The notes: generated by a model from the sequence alone, not told the origin. 64,000 nucleotides of DNA from Cristatella mucedo (GCA_009760855.2 WPIO01000078.1:542501-606500); one strand, 5' to 3'; positions 10,764 to 23,271 are shown, counted from the first letter of the stretch. A program made the numbers and translations.

Positions 10764-13367
10764 CGAGGTCGGCAGCAACAAGCTAACTGGCACTCGACTT
10801 GCTCACTGCTTTCATCTAGTTAATGGTCGACAAGGGAAGGCCACACCTAGCGTCGGTCTGGCACAGTTGGAGGCCGGTCCGCCTGCCCACACCACAGAGC
10901 TCGAACGCTAGCACCTACCTCCATCTCGCCTACCTCTCACTTGCACTCGATAGCAACCGAGGCTGGCAGCTGCTGCTGGAACAAACGGCCACCGGACATT
11001 GACCACAAAGCGAGCAAGCGCTATAGGCAGCAGCCAGCGATAAGACGAGACAGAGGCTGCTACCTACCATAAATCGACCCCAAACATGCAGACAGCGAGC
11101 AGCTGGCTCACCTGGTTAATGGCTAGCAGCAGCAGGTACCAGCGCAAGCCGGCCGGCTTATTGAGCACTGCAGATTGGTGCACGACGAAGAGACTGGGTG
11201 CTGCGAGAACGATCCCGGGTCGACTAGCAGGATTTTACATTTGGCTGCTTTTGGGTCTCGACAGGTTCCGTCACAGAAAGCCGTGGATCGGTGAGGGGTC
11301 AGGGCCAAGCTCCACGGAAGCACGTTCACCGATCGCGACCTTTCCACAGAAGTGCAAGAGCCGCACACGGATGTGCGCCACCCACACGTGCGTGTCTGGC
11401 CAGGTCATAAACAGCACAACATGCTCTGTAGCCCACGCAAAGCAAAGCAACACACGATTGCAACACTGGTGCAAGGCACACGGTGCAAATACGTTTCTGC
11501 GCCGATGAGGCCCTCGTTAGTTCCCAGCAAGTGGCCAGCATCGAATGGATTTGCAACAGCCCTAGAAGTGGCGACTCACCAGCCACACAACACGTCCTCT
11601 GCAAGGAGCGATGCATCCTAGCAGCACATGTTAAAATAGAAAATCCACCTCGAGACATGGAGGCACGGCAGGGTGGGGCGCAGGGGTGTGGCAGGAGACT
11701 CTCAAGTCCTCGAGTGCCGACTCCTCGTGCCTCTCAGCACTTTTCGAAGATTGTCTCAGCAGACCGAAGCCCAGCTCACTTGACATGCTCGTAAGCTGGT
11801 CTAGAAGCAGGTGGCAATTAGTGTCTGCACCAACTGAGCCGCTAGTACTACCGAAGCAGTTCGGCTGCAGCGAGAACAATCTATGACCGGCTTTGGAAAC
11901 TAGAGGGTAAATCATTAGAGCCGTGGTCCATCTAGCACAGCTGTTTTCAACCTGTGGGTCGCGAGCTCTTTAGGGGTCGACCCTTTCACAGGGGTCACCT
12001 AAGACCTTCGGAAACCACGCATTTCCACAGTTTGCACACAATAATTTTATCGTTAGGAGTCACTACAGCATGAGGAACTCTATTAAAGGGTTGAAGCTTA
12101 TTACAGCACTAGGAAGGTTTTGAACCACTGACCTAGCATGCCGTGCAGCTAATAGTTGCTGCTGCAACTCGAACTACCGAAAGTACGCAAAAGGTCACTT
12201 GACCCAACCAGGTCAATGGTACGTCCAAGGCACAATTTCTGAATGGAGGGTAGGCCCCAGGGAGCTGCAGTCCCGCCCCAAAAAAAAGAGGGCACACACA
12301 GGAAGTGCCTGGCTACACAGTGGCTTCAACTGTGGTGGGCGGTCGCACAAGATCAAGGTGAAGCCACACACACTTAAACCCCTGAGCAGCCCTATCCCAG
12401 AAACTCTGGTCACTTCCGTCGATTGCCACAACAATCTTTGCTCATTACTGGCACAACCAGGCAGCAGCCAGTAAATCACGTGCTCTACACAGAGATCAGC
12501 ACGGGCCATCAGTCCCTGTCTAGGGTCTGCCGAAGTACCACCGCGACTGCATGCCAGATCAACACAGTCCCGACTGAATCTTCGGACTGGTCAACTTCCT
12601 CCAGCTTGCCATACAACCGATCTGCTTTGAGCCCATCGACTACAAGCATTTTCAAAAGGATGCAGCCTCCGACCACCACAGTCTGCCCTCTCTCTCTCTC
12701 TCTTCTCTCTCTCTCATTCTCACTGGCCAATGCTAAATAAACTGTACCCATGCTAAATAAAGAACTCATGCAGGGGGGGGAGTCGCTGGGACACTGTGGC
12801 TCTGACCTTGGCCTTTGCAAGGTCAGATTATCATAAGAGCTTTGACCCTGACCAGAGCCATCGGTGGTGAGCCCTCTTGCTGAAGGCTTTCCTGAGCACG
12901 ACCCTTGCCATCGATTAGCATGGCTGCTTTTAAAAGTCTGCCAGGAAGCTGGTGTGCCATGTCATTCACATATCCAAACCTCGGCTTTTTTAAGCAGCCG
13001 CCTCTGACCTCGACCTTGTCGAACCGCACTGCCATGCAGGGTGAAAGCCAATGAGCTGCAAGCGACCCAAGTGTGTCATTCGCTAGCGTGAGTGCCTCTT
13101 TGGCCACGCCAGTTTGCAGCAGGCTTAGGTCAGAGCCAAGGGGGGAAGGGGAGGGGATACGAGGTTCCTGCATTATAATGGCTTGGAGCCGATCATTCGA
13201 GTACCTATGACCAAGCATAAAAGTCAAGGGCATGTAATAACCAGAGAGTTGGTGCTCCAACAGTTGAGCTGATTTTAGCACTCCACTTCGAGCCATTCGA
13301 GAGCTGTTTCGTGACACGGTCTCTATTGAATGCCTGTAACCCTTAGCAGCTGTAAAATCCACTTGGC
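10762..13367. other. intergenic, no gene recognised
   Basis: The stretch contains a CT-rich run at about 12,689-12,720. The longest clean open frame is 193 codons on the minus strand at 12,823-13,404, and it shows no domain I recognise, no low complexity and no repeats. I treat it as uncalled. Nothing else is supported. Confidence 0.4.
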
Positions 13368-13455
13368 TAAACCATGGAAATGCACGTGCTATGTTAAGGT
13401 ACACGAGCTCTTAAACCATGGAAATGCACGTGCTATGTTAAGGTACACGAGCTCT
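13368..13455. repeat. perfect 44-bp tandem duplication
   Basis: The unit beginning TAAACCATGGAAATGCACG and ending ACGAGCTCT occurs twice back to back (13,368-13,411 and 13,412-13,455), identical by eye. This indicates a recent slippage or duplication event immediately before a LINE tail. Confidence 0.9.
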
Positions 13456-13487
13456 TGGTCGCTCCCGGGTTTTGCTTCTGTCGGTGT

Positions 13488-13592
13488 ATCTGTAATTGCA
13501 TTTCACTTTACAGCAAATGTACAGCGCCTAGAGAGAGATTAAGTTCTCTGAGGGTGCTTTATCAAGTGAATTATTATTATTATTATTATTAT
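13488..13592 (+). mobile_element. LINE family 1 3' tail
   Basis: A solitary 3' end: TTTACAGCAAATGTACAGCG, the conserved hairpin, TGCTTTATCAAGTG and a long ATT array (about 13,572-13,592). Confidence 0.85.
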
Positions 13593-14394
13593 CTGTGTGC
13601 ATTCGTGCTGCACCTACAAACCGCTAGCCACGATGCCGATAGGTGTAGGCTTCATCGGTAGCCGTTGCTCGTCGGCTGAGACTAGCACCTTTACGAGTGC
13701 TGTGATTGCAGCCGAGTTCTGTCCGGCCGTGGATGCCTCGGGCCAGTTTGTAAAAATTGTTTCATGCAAACTGAGGGTGCTTGAAAGGAAGTGTTTCTGC
13801 TCTAATAAAAAAGTTAGCCTCTCTGAAAAACTCTAAGCAAATGGCAGGTTCTTTGCTGTAAAAACGATACAGTCTTCTTGGAATTTTGAAATTGCGGATG
13901 GAAATAACTTTTTGTCGACATTTTTTATTCTCAGGACTCTTGTGGATTTAAGGTGAATAAAGCTAAAGCAAATTCATATCAGGCAGATGCAGATCTAGTC
14001 CATATAGCATCAAGCCTTTAGACAAACACTTTTCGTGAGGTAAAGTCAAGTTACTTTTATCGAATTCTCAAGAAACTCATTTTTGTCAAGTTGCTCAAGT
14101 CAGCATCATCTAGCCCACCTTGAAGGAGTCTGGAGTAAATTCAGGTTAGCTCGGGTTAGTTCTCACCCAGACTTTTTTATCCGCATCTGTCTTATGCTGA
14201 CTAAGTGATGAGTAGCTCTCGGAATTAATTTAAAAAGATGATTCCAAAAAGCATGGATCAGGATTTTTAATTTAATTTACCCGCTTTGATGACAAATCTG
14301 AAATTCTCAGCCTCAGTAATGTCAACAAGCATAGCAATGGAAGTCTAGTCTTGGTATTGGTTCTTCCAATTTGTTCTCGCTGTAGGTAAGCCAC
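13593..14394. other. no gene recognised
   Basis: AT-richer unique-looking sequence between a LINE tail and a SINE B copy. I found no coding, RNA or repeat signal that I can support. Confidence 0.4.
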
Positions 14395-14565
14395 GATGCC
14401 ATTGGTTGTGAGCCGTAATGGGGCACTAGGTAAGGCGGTTGCTTTTCACGACCTCGGTCCCGAGGTCGAATCCTGCAGTGGGCGATCTTTTATTGCTGCC
14501 GCAAGCAGTGGTGGTAGCCGTAAAGGCTCGTCTGTCGCTATACAAATCAGGCTGTTAAATAAGAA
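14395..14565 (+). mobile_element. SINE B (tRNA-like) copy
   Basis: It contains an A-box-like GGCACTAGGTAAGG and a clear B box GAGGTCGAATCC, followed by a conserved body GCAAGCAGTGGTGGTAGCCG and a GCTGTTAAAT end. The same body, with small differences, recurs at about 23,590-23,745 and 39,960-40,110. This defines a second SINE family distinct from SINE A. Confidence 0.7.
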
Positions 14566-14570
14566 GAAAG

Positions 14571-14640
14571 ACTAGCTGAATCAACAGCCTCTTTACCTAG
14601 TGAGCCATCACGGCTCACCAAGGCTGTTGAATCAGCTAGT
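14571..14640. repeat. short perfect-arm hairpin at SINE B 3' end
   Basis: CTAGCTGAATCAACAGCCT at the left is the exact reverse complement of AGGCTGTTGAATCAGCTAG at the right, separated by about 30 bases which themselves contain the small hairpin GTGAGCC...GGCTCAC. The arms match the 3' end of SINE B, so this looks like two SINE ends in inverted orientation. Confidence 0.75.
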
Positions 14641-14649
14641 ATTTTTTTT

Positions 14650-16706
14650 ATATTCCTAAGGACTCTAGGAAGCAATAGCAGAATGGAAATGAACGAGTCC
14701 TAGCACTATGACAGGTATGTTAACGACAGCAGAGCAAGATAGCAGTCAATAGTGCCCCTATCTCGAATACAAATCCATTCTTGCCAGTGTCTATTATGTC
14801 TGGACCACCAGGCTCTATTTTTTTACCACTGATATTAACTGTCCCAAAAAATCTATGTACTTTAGTGAAAGAGAATGCAATCGTAATACATTTTCTTTTA
14901 TCAACTAAATAACCATCCAATTAGCAAATCTTAACTTTGCAGTTCCTTACATTCGCAGTACAGGAACGGCTACATAGCTCTGATGGCAGCTATAATCAAT
15001 GTCTACTTAGCTCAGGCCTGCCCTTCTCTAGAGTTTCATTCATTTTACCTAGCATTTAAAACTCTTCTTCGAGTGCTATTAGAGGCTTCGTTTGGTATTT
15101 ATTTAGAGTATTTTATCTGCAGTACTAATTTTTGCACGTAAATTACTGTTTGGTCTTGAAATACCGTTCAGGCCCTTAATTGCCATCTAAACAGCATTCC
15201 CGAGAAGGTCGTTATGCACTCGCAATAGACAGGTCTTGATGTAGGCAAGGTCGTTGCCAGTACGACAGAATTATAACGTATTGCAGTCTACTGCTCAAAA
15301 AAGACTGGCTATCAGCTTCTTGCTGCCACGCGTGGGTGGAACGGAGCATCGCACTAGTCGTAACATCAGACCTGCTTGCAGGCACACGGGATATCGTGAA
15401 GTGATGCTACTTCCACAGAAATTGCCCGAATACGTGCGTGCCAGCACTGCGTAAACAACGGGCGATCGTCTTGGTGATCGGGCGGTGCGAGCTTCAAAGT
15501 TCGGCTCGAACCCACTCATTACAACTCGTGCCATCCTTCGCTCATCAAACACCCGAACGATGATTCTCCTCCCCCAACCAAAAGCAGTCGCATAACGCAT
15601 CAACTAGAATGACTGGTCGCAGCGAGATGGCAAGCAGGAAGGCGCGTGCCCTACACACAGAGTTCAGCAGCAGAGACCCGTCCCGGGATTCTCTAACGAA
15701 GCAAACGAGTAGCTAGGTGGACATGGCTAGTCGACCACCTTTCGTCAGGATCGGTTGGGACTTCCGGATTTTCGTTAGACCGGCCTGTTTCGGTATGACA
15801 AGCGACAAGACTAACATAAATTGTCGGCAGCCTCGCAATTAAACCTAAATTCCCGCGCTTGACGCTTACAAATGCAACTTTCCAGATGACACCCGGCCGC
15901 CGGCTGCCATCGTGTCGGGCGTAAGGTTGCACCTAGTGCCGCCCCCTCCGACGGGATTACGTCGGCTAATTTTGGAGCTAGCTACAAGATCGAAGGGCTA
16001 ATATCTCCAGGAAGAGCTTCGAGAGACGAAGAAAGCGCGACAGCTCGATTTCAGGCCCGCCAGCCAAAGGAAGAAAAGCGTACATCGAAAGCGCTGCTAT
16101 AGGCGTGGCCTTCCACGGGACACGACGCCCGGTAGGGCCAAAGTCGAAAGTCGGGATTCCGGGTGGAAACTGGCGGCCAAACGTCAGAAAGCTACAGAGG
16201 TATATGTCGGAACTTACCTTCAGCTTCTGCATGGCGTGAAGCGCTAAGTAGATCAAATACCAGGCTGTGGGTAGAGGCACACACGCTAACGGAAGAAGAT
16301 GGCTGGGAGGGAGGGAAGGCCGGTTGATTTCCGGCGCAAGAGCGACCAATAGGCAACCAATCAGTCCAGTCGAGAGTGCACCCCCCCCCCGTCCCCATCG
16401 CCGGCTGCAAAGGCTGGTCTATGGCGTGGTTCATATAGAGCTCGGCTGCAGCTGTCGGCTCGTCTCGGCTGATGGGCATCGTGCAAGGAGCCGCTGGACA
16501 ATCTATGCCCGCGCTGCCAGTTAAGTTTTCGTCCGCCTGCCGCAGAAAATCTTAAGGTAGCCCGCTTTTGGCTACTCTCAATGTATGCGGCCCTGGAACC
16601 TGACGAGCGGCCGGTCGCTGATAGCCGTGCTAAGCCAGCGCCTTAGAAGAGGAGCCAGCGTGGTGTTTTTTCGCTCGGCGCGTCATTTTGGGCGGGACGA
16701 GCTCCA
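14650..16706. other. upstream region of the LIM gene, no gene recognised
   Basis: The left half is AT-rich and the right half (15,500-16,706) is GC-rich with many CG dinucleotides, compatible with a promoter region for the LIM-protein gene. Short open frames show no recognisable motif. Confidence 0.4.
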
Positions 16707-17044
16707 TTGGTCACAATTTGCCGACCGATGGAGCCTGAGGATAGCGTGGCCTCCGGCCAACGACCAAGCGCCGTCGGACGCGAGCGCTTAGCTCTCTCTT
16801 CGAACCGAACCAGTCAGGGACAGTGTCTCTCCCACGGCGGCGACGCTGGCGCATCCAGCGCAGTCCGCGAAGCTCGAGCCGCTCTGCTGCAGCAGCGAGG
16901 GCAGCGGCCATGCGCTAGTGGGCCAGCGACCACCGCCAAAATCGGCGAGACCCCGGACGGGCGCGCAGTCGGGCTCACCGAATCCGAGAAAAGGTTGGCC
17001 GCGCTGACAGAGGAGCTGCGGCTTGGCATGAATCTGGCCAGCCG
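16707..17044 (+). CDS. candidate pre-LIM coding exon of the Ajuba-family gene
   Basis: An open plus-strand frame in CpG-rich DNA contains LTESEKRLAALTEELRLGM. Ajuba/LIMD1/WTIP proteins carry a similar RLEALT-type helix just before LIM1 (family knowledge). The distance from RLAALT to the first LIM1 cysteine would be close to that of the family if this exon ended near 17,044 and joined an extended form of the exon at 19.2 kb. However, the donor there (GTCGGC) is weak, and the only phase that fits uses an acceptor at 19,182-19,183. The frame stays open to 17,378, and a strong-looking GTGAGT lies at 17,271 in the wrong phase. The start at 16,707 and the 3' junction are both uncertain. Confidence 0.42.
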
Positions 17045-18297
17045 GTCGGCATCTGCAGCGAGGCGAGGGACCGGCCAAGACGATGACGACCGAGCTCTGG
17101 CTGAGTGTAACGCAGCGCTGAGCCGCGATGCTGCCGGCCAGCATCTCTCTGCCGTCGCCGCCGTCAACGGACACGCCACCGCGGAATACCGTGCCGCCGC
17201 GGAGTATCATGCGAGGCCTAGGACCGAACCCGTAGGCAAGTGCCAGCGAGCTCATTTGGTGTCGTATACTGTGAGTTGTCCACTGCTCTCGCCTGCCGTC
17301 GGTGCAAGGGTGGACCTGCTTCAGCCGTTGCTTTTTAATTTGCTGCTCCCCGAGCTTGGCGATCGAACGCTGCACTAGCTGCACGTGCCTGCCTCTTCCT
17401 ATTGAGTGGTTTCTAGGGACCTCTGTCGAGCTTTGCCGAAGCCGGCAGCTCGCAGTCGGCTGCCTACGGCTCCGAGTTATCATGTTTGTGCTTTGCTAGC
17501 ATCCCCCAAAGGCTTGCCTTTTTTGCAATGGATGCTGGTACTGACAGCATCAGAACGCAGGTTTATTCCTAGTTTTAACCTCGGTACTGAAGCTGCTTTC
17601 CTAATGTGCTCGGTGCAATTGCCGTTGGCTGAAAAGATAGGAAATCCGAAATGATATCCACTCTACCTATTTTGTGCTGCAGTCAATGTCGCTGTGTATC
17701 AAGTCGTTGTCTTTTGTTCGGTCTTAATCTGTTACATCTGGCAAGGGAGAGGCGGCTTCCCAGCTAGCCTTGCTTCGCCAGGTGCAGTTGCTCTGTTTAG
17801 TGCTGAGGGCGTTTGGCTGCTTATACTGTACGGCTCCACTTTTATTTATGCGTTGTTAAAGCTGGTTCGTTGTCTGGCACGATTGCTGTTCAGCTCCTGC
17901 AGCTGTCACTGTCGTCCTGTTCCTCACTCTGAAGCAATATGGCCCGAACTGTGTTTGAACCCTCACGTTCGCTTGCAAATGTTGCTGCTTCTCAATATGG
18001 GCCTGGATGTCAGCCATATCTGTCACTACTGTCTCGCACCCTTCCTCAGTAGCCGACCAATAGGATTGCTTGCGAATGCAGCTCTCATCGTGGTTTGCCT
18101 ATTTGAATATGTTTGTGGCATTCAGTGCATGGGGTCACTGCTGTAGCTGCACTGCAGGGCACATCGTCGAAATAGGTATGAATACGGATGCTTGTGAAAG
18201 CTTTCTTCGGCTGCACTCAGCTCAGCAGCCTACTACTGGATGCAGCTTAGCCGTAGGTTTAGGTAGAGCTATCCGTGTTTCACGTCATATCCCATAA
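17045..18297. other. probable first intron of the LIM gene, no gene recognised
   Basis: The sequence grades from GC-rich to neutral. It includes an open frame of 150 codons (17,694-18,146) rich in Leu, Cys and Ser with no domain. I regard it as chance. No RNA gene is seen. Confidence 0.4.
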
Positions 18298-18890
18298 CAA
18301 TAATAGTAATAATACACTTGATAAAACACCCTCATAGAACTTAATCTCTTTGTAGGCACTTTACACATGCAGTAAAGTAAGCATGATCGAATGGTCAGTC
18401 GTGGCATGCTCAATAAACAACAAGAATAGCATGGTTAGGGGCGACATGCACAGGGTGAGCACGCAAGTATGGTAGTAGCAGCAAGCTCAATGTCAGCATG
18501 CATAAGCACATACAGTTTGGATCACAGGGACCCACTAAATGCTGTGATATATTGGTGCATTTTTAGTTTCTTTCTAAATGTGCTCAAGTCAGATGTCGTG
18601 ACACAAGTCGGGAATGAGTTCCAGACTTTGTGATTATACGAACTAAATATGCGGTTGCCAAAGGATATGAGGTTTGTACGAGGTATATATAGGTAAACAA
18701 TTAGATCTCGAAAAGCAAGTGGTACGATGCTTAGCCTGGTGGGGCAGTAGATATAATAGATAGGCTGAAGCCAAAGAATGAAGGGACCTAAAAGGGAGTG
18801 ATAAAACCTTAAAGTCGATACGTTGCTTGACTGGGAGCCAGTGCAGGTCCACGAGAAGTGGTGTGATGTGGCAACTGCAAAATCCTATAT
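18298..18890 (-). mobile_element. LINE family 1 copy, minus strand
   Basis: On the plus strand it begins with an AAT-type tail and TACACTTGATAAAAC...CTCATAGAACTTAATCTC (the inverted family hairpin). It continues into the RT C-terminus on the minus strand, with HITPLLVDLHWLPVKQRIDF and LPHQAKHRTT readable near 18,720-18,870. Stops and substitutions show decay. It lies in the intron just upstream of the first LIM exon. Confidence 0.85.
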
Positions 18891-19203
18891 CTATTCGACA
18901 TCGAGCTCGGTCACTCTGAAGCATGCATGCATGCATGCGCCCACTCAACCCACAGTGCCGAGCAGCCGGGTGAAGAACACACCACGAGCTTTCGAACACC
19001 TCGAGCAAAGACCTCCTATAAACAAAACCGGAAGTTGCACTGGGAGGGGGTCCGGGTGGGGTAGGAGGGGAGGGGTCTTGCAGAGGGGTCGGGCAGAGCA
19101 TTCCGCTCGTGCTAGTGCTGCTGATTGGACTTGCACAAGGCGCATGCGTGCGTGCACCCACGCAGTGCAGCATTTCTGCTAAGCCGCTCGGAATCGTCTC
19201 CAG

Positions 19204-19305
19204 GTGACTGCCCAGTTTGCCACAAGCTCATCAGAAACAAGACCGAGGCGTGCACAGCCATGGGCCAAAACTACCACGCTCGGTGCTTTACGTGTTTCAC
19301 CTGCG
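19204..19305 (+). CDS. Ajuba-family LIM protein, LIM1 first half
   Basis: This is the first of seven exons that together encode three LIM zinc-binding domains of the Ajuba/LIMD1/WTIP type. These are adaptors that shuttle between cell junctions and the nucleus and restrain Hippo-pathway kinases (family knowledge). The exon follows CTCCAG and ends before GTGAGT. It encodes GDCPVCHKLIRNKTEACT, AMGQNYHARC and CFTCG, supplying the CxxC, HxxC and CxxC ligands of LIM1. It ends one base into a glycine codon, which the exon at 27,935 completes in frame. The alternative acceptor is at 19,182-19,183. No disruption is seen. Zyxin-family proteins are the main alternative, but the downstream LIM2 and LIM3 wording fits Ajuba better. 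Confidence 0.93.
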
Positions 19306-19690
19306 GTGAGTATCGAACCTCAAGCAGTGTCGGTAGCAGCAGCGGTGGCATTGGTGGAGGCAGCGATTTACGTCCTTTGTCCAAGTCACTTGCTGGCTGC
19401 TCCTACGCAGAGCTGTAGCTGGAGCGGAAGCGAGTGGCTTGCTTGTATTGCAAGATCGATCCTGAGCGTTCTCCCTGAGCCTGCAGGCAGTGAGAACGCT
19501 CCTCTCTGAGCGTGCGAGATGCATGTGTCCCCCCACACACTTTACACTCATCGGTCACTCACAGCGAGTCGGTCACTGCAGCGAGTGATTCTATTAACTT
19601 GCCAGTTACAGCCAGCTGCTGCATTAGATTCGCTCATTAGGCAATGCTCGAGTCTCGAATCCTATGCCTTAATATGCAACGACAACTACT
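19306..19690. other. LIM gene intron, 5' part
   Basis: Intron sequence directly after the LIM1 donor. I see no repeat or coding feature before the LINE family 2 copy. Confidence 0.5.
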
Positions 19691-20073
19691 CACCTGCTGC
19701 CGACTATGGCTCATCCTTTTCAGCGGTCCTGAGCTGCAACTTCCACGCTACTCACTACCTCAACTGCTCTCCAGACTCGGCTATGCTTCCCACTTTCTCT
19801 GTGTTGCATGATATGACGTCTGTTGGCTACCGAATGCGTACCGAAAGCCGCTTAGGCTGTGAGTGTGCTATACAAAACACTCCTTCCTAACACCCAAATA
19901 GTTCTTTTGGCTTTGTGGAGTTACAGACAGAAATACATTAAGTTACCTTCTGTTGGCTACCGAATGCGTACCGAAAGCCGCTTAGGCTGTGAGTGCGCTA
20001 TACAAAACTCTCCTGCGTAACACCCACATGGTCTTTATGACTTTGTGGAGTTACAGACGGAGATACATTACAT
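19691..20073 (+). mobile_element. LINE family 2 3' UTR with duplicated end
   Basis: CTGCCGACTATGGCTCATCC at 19,697 starts the family 2 3' UTR. The end segment beginning TCTGTTGGCTACCGAATGCG occurs twice, at about 19,818 and 19,949, each followed by GCCGCTTAGGCTGTGAGTG and by the GACTTTGTGGAGTTACAGAC-like terminus. The last copy ends in ATTACATTACATTA, showing the family's ATTAC tail. Confidence 0.78.
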
Positions 20074-20810
20074 TACATTATGTGCACAAAAACTTACTCA
20101 GTTGTTTGACGGTGGTATGCCTGGTTTCTGCACTGCATGGAGCTGGGCTAGAATGGCACCAACGTTAGCCTGGATGTGGACAGGGCCATCTGACCTCAGT
20201 CAATCAGGAAGGATAAGTTGGAGATCGGCTAAGGTCCGAGAAGGGTAGGTTAAAGGGCAGTTAGTGGAGCAAAGCCGCCCCCTTGCAGTGCTCGGAGAAG
20301 CAAGAGCCACAGAGACTTGGTCCTCTGATAGAGGTCTCTGCTCTGCTCGGAGGATGGACGTAATGCCCTCTCCCTAGCCATGGCCCGACAGCTCCATACA
20401 GCAGCCTTTCCTTGATTGGCCGCCCGCGGCACCGATAAGGTTCGGGTCCCCTCCTTGGCTTAATAGTGGGTATGCTGCTGCTGCCTTCGAGTGACTTAGC
20501 AGAACGTTGCTTTCTTGGGAGTCCATTCTGTGCTGCTATCTGTCTACAGGCAGCACATCCACTGCTACCTCAGCTGCCGGTCGATAAATAATGGTTATTA
20601 TTATAATTTGTTTGTTTAGCGTGAGCAGAGAACTAAATGTCCTTCCCGGGTGCTTAGCAATCATGAGAAAGAGACGCGATAACCACTGGTTAGCAGCATG
20701 CAATGTATCATTCGTAGGCAAGCACGCAGAAGCACACAAGATCAAAATCTGGGGCACAGATGTTTAGCAGGAGCCCTGGTTAGTAACATACTCTGAATCC
20801 TCCCCAAATA
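20074..20810. other. LIM gene intron, no feature recognised
   Basis: Unique-looking intronic sequence with no coding signal. A short TTATTATTATAATT stretch lies near 20,594. Confidence 0.4.
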
Positions 20811-20950
20811 ACTAATAGTAATAATGATACATTTGTTGTAGCGCCCTCAGAGAGCTCAATCCCTTTCTAAGCACTTTGCATTTGCTGTAAAGGAAGCATG
20901 ATCGACAGGTTACCGGCAGCTCAGCTCAATGAACAACATCAGTACGAAAA
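20811..20950 (-). mobile_element. LINE family 1 3' tail, minus strand
   Basis: An AATAGTAATAATG tail, then GTAGCGCCCTCAGAGAGCTCAATC and TTTGCTGTAAAGGAAGCATG, the inverted 3' UTR of family 1. Confidence 0.8.
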
Positions 20951-21104
20951 GCACACAACGAGCAGTGGGGCAAGCTGAGAAAAAACGGGCTCGTTAGCCT
21001 TGAGCTGAGACTTAAATGATGCAAAGTTATTGCAGGTGGTGGCAGTAGCAGGAATCTAGCTCCAAACTTTCCATGCATGCAAAGTGAAAAATATTAAGAA
21101 AAAT

Positions 21105-21250
21105 ATAATTCATTTATATAGCGCCCTAAGAGAATTTAATCTCTATTCAGGCACTTCACATATGCCTCGGGGCTCGAGCCCGCGTTGACCTCGGCCAGAC
21201 CTTGGTCGGGGCTAGCACCTCAACCACTGGGCCAAACCAGCTCAGGCCCA
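21105..21250 (-). mobile_element. SINE A copy, minus strand
   Basis: Its reverse complement contains TGGCCCAGTGGTTGAGGTG (A box), GCGGGCTCGAGCCC (B box region) and GAAGTGCCTGAATAGAGATT with TCTTAGGGCGC. This matches the SINE nested in the LINE at 8.4 kb element for element, including the CATATGTGAAG linker. Confidence 0.8.
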
Positions 21251-23271
21251 GTCACCAAAAGATTTGCGTGGGCAAGACTGCTGGAAGCCGAGGTGCACGC
21301 ACGTGGTGCAAGAGCTCACTCAGTGGAGCGAGCAAAGCGACCTGTAAGCCAGAGTGAGGATCTTGAAGAATCGGTTCGATGCTTGAAAATGAGCCAGCAA
21401 AGCTCAGGCAGAAAGGGTGCGACGCGGCAGCTAGGCCGGTCGCGAGAGACCAGCCGAGCTGCTGCTGCCGTCGCCGAGTTCTGCATCCGGTTGAGCATTG
21501 GAGCCGCCGGGCGTTTTGCGGGTAGCCACCTGAGCGGTGGCCCTGAGCGAATCTGTAAAGGCCGGCAGTTCGGCTGAGTCTGTTGTAGCAAGCAGAGGGT
21601 CTCTTTGGCCGGCCTCAGTTGAGCATCGCATCTGCTCCATGCTGTTTGGACCGTATGACGCTTGGCCGGGCTGCTCTCACCACCAGACCCTCCTCTCACA
21701 ACCCACACGTTCTGGTATTAGCCGGCGCAGAGACGGTGGCAAGAGAAAACGAGTGAGCGAGCGAGCAAGCAATCGAGGAGCAAGAGAGCGAGCTTCGAGG
21801 CTGGAGGTCGAGGAGCGGGTGGTGGTGGGGCTGCTGGCCCTGCTGCATTTCGTGTGGGTGGCTCGAGACTTGCAGCTTGCACTAGCCATTTTCTAACCTG
21901 GCTGTGCGCAACAATAGAATGTGCTCATGCTTGCATAAATGGGAATGCACCATTACCTAATGGCTGCATGTAGGCATATGTGCGCTTACGGGCTGGCCTG
22001 TCGCGCCATGCCGATGTTATCTTGCCTCTGTTCAACGCTATGCTAGGGTTGACAGTGTAGTAGCAGCGCAGAGGAGGCTACTGAAGTGCTACCGTTCGGC
22101 TTTGACGTCATTGCTGGACTAAGGGCCTCCGACCTAGCCTGACTGAGGACTCTTTCTTCTGCTGATTCTATGACAGCTGGTAACCGTGACAGTTTTTTCA
22201 CAGTGAATGGGCTCTTGGCCAGGATTGTTTGTGCTAATGCAGCCATGTTCGTTTTCGTGAGCATCCCTATACAACGTTGCCTTTGTTCGAGCGATTATGC
22301 AGGTGCGATAGAGTGGGCAGGCGTTTGGGCAACGTGCCGTGTGCGAGGTTAGCTGATTGGTTGAGCCGGTGCCTTCCCCAAAAGTCTCTGCAACCACCTG
22401 GCCACGCCTTCTGGCCTAGGGGGGCCTTGGTCGTAAGAACTTGATCGACACAGCCGATTCGAGATTCGATAGCAATCGACCTGCATCTGACCCTGAAGCC
22501 ATGCCAGGTTTGCTGGTGGGATTGGTGTCCGGCTGCTTTCCTTTTTGGCAACGTTTTCTTTTTCGTGTGCAGCTGGACGATAGCTTTAAATGCCGGATAT
22601 GTGCTGGCATTGTGCCTAACTGCCCCCCCCCCTTTTCATGCCCCCTCCCATTTTGTGCGATCATATCTACCCACGATGGTTGGGTCATAATGTGGACCAC
22701 CGGGGAATGCTAGGTGCTAGCTAGCTGAGTGTCTGAGTTGAATCCAAAGTGAACGAATTCTGTGCAACATCATTGAGCTGTCTGATTATGCCGGTCTCAG
22801 GGGGGGGGGGTTGGCTGAATATTGACTGTGAACTAACGTTATACTCGGGTTTACCATTTGCTCTGTTCAACCGGTTGAGCTGTGCTTCTTCAACTGCTGG
22901 TAATGTAAAAGCACTGCTGCTCGTCGTGTTGCTGGGGCACTTCATAACCGTGGGCTAGTGCCATGTTCAGTGCCCGATGTAACCGGTTGGCCAATGAGCT
23001 CGATGTGAGAGCTCTCAACATCGAAATCGGGCTGTCTAAACCGCCTTGTTGCCACCGATGTGACCCTTTGAACTGCCTTGCTAAGGGCACCCGTAGTGCC
23101 AGGGGATCGATTCCGATTAAGACAGAGGCCTGCAGGCGGAGGCTGCAGGCTCGGCTTGCCTGACTTCAGGTTTGAGCTGCCTGTGAATACGCTGCCTCCG
23201 GAAGCCACTACGGTCAGGTCAGAACTGGTCGGGCCTGGCAGCACGACCGGATTCGAGCTCGCGTGAGCGTG

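Noticed and set aside
12823-13404. 193-codon open frame as a host gene
   Set aside because: No recognisable domain, no splice context, GC-rich flanks, and overlapping frames of similar length. Not enough to call.
17694-18146. 150-codon frame with hydrophobic segments as a membrane protein gene
   Set aside because: Located in the probable first intron of the LIM gene, biased in composition, and with no known motif. Likely chance.
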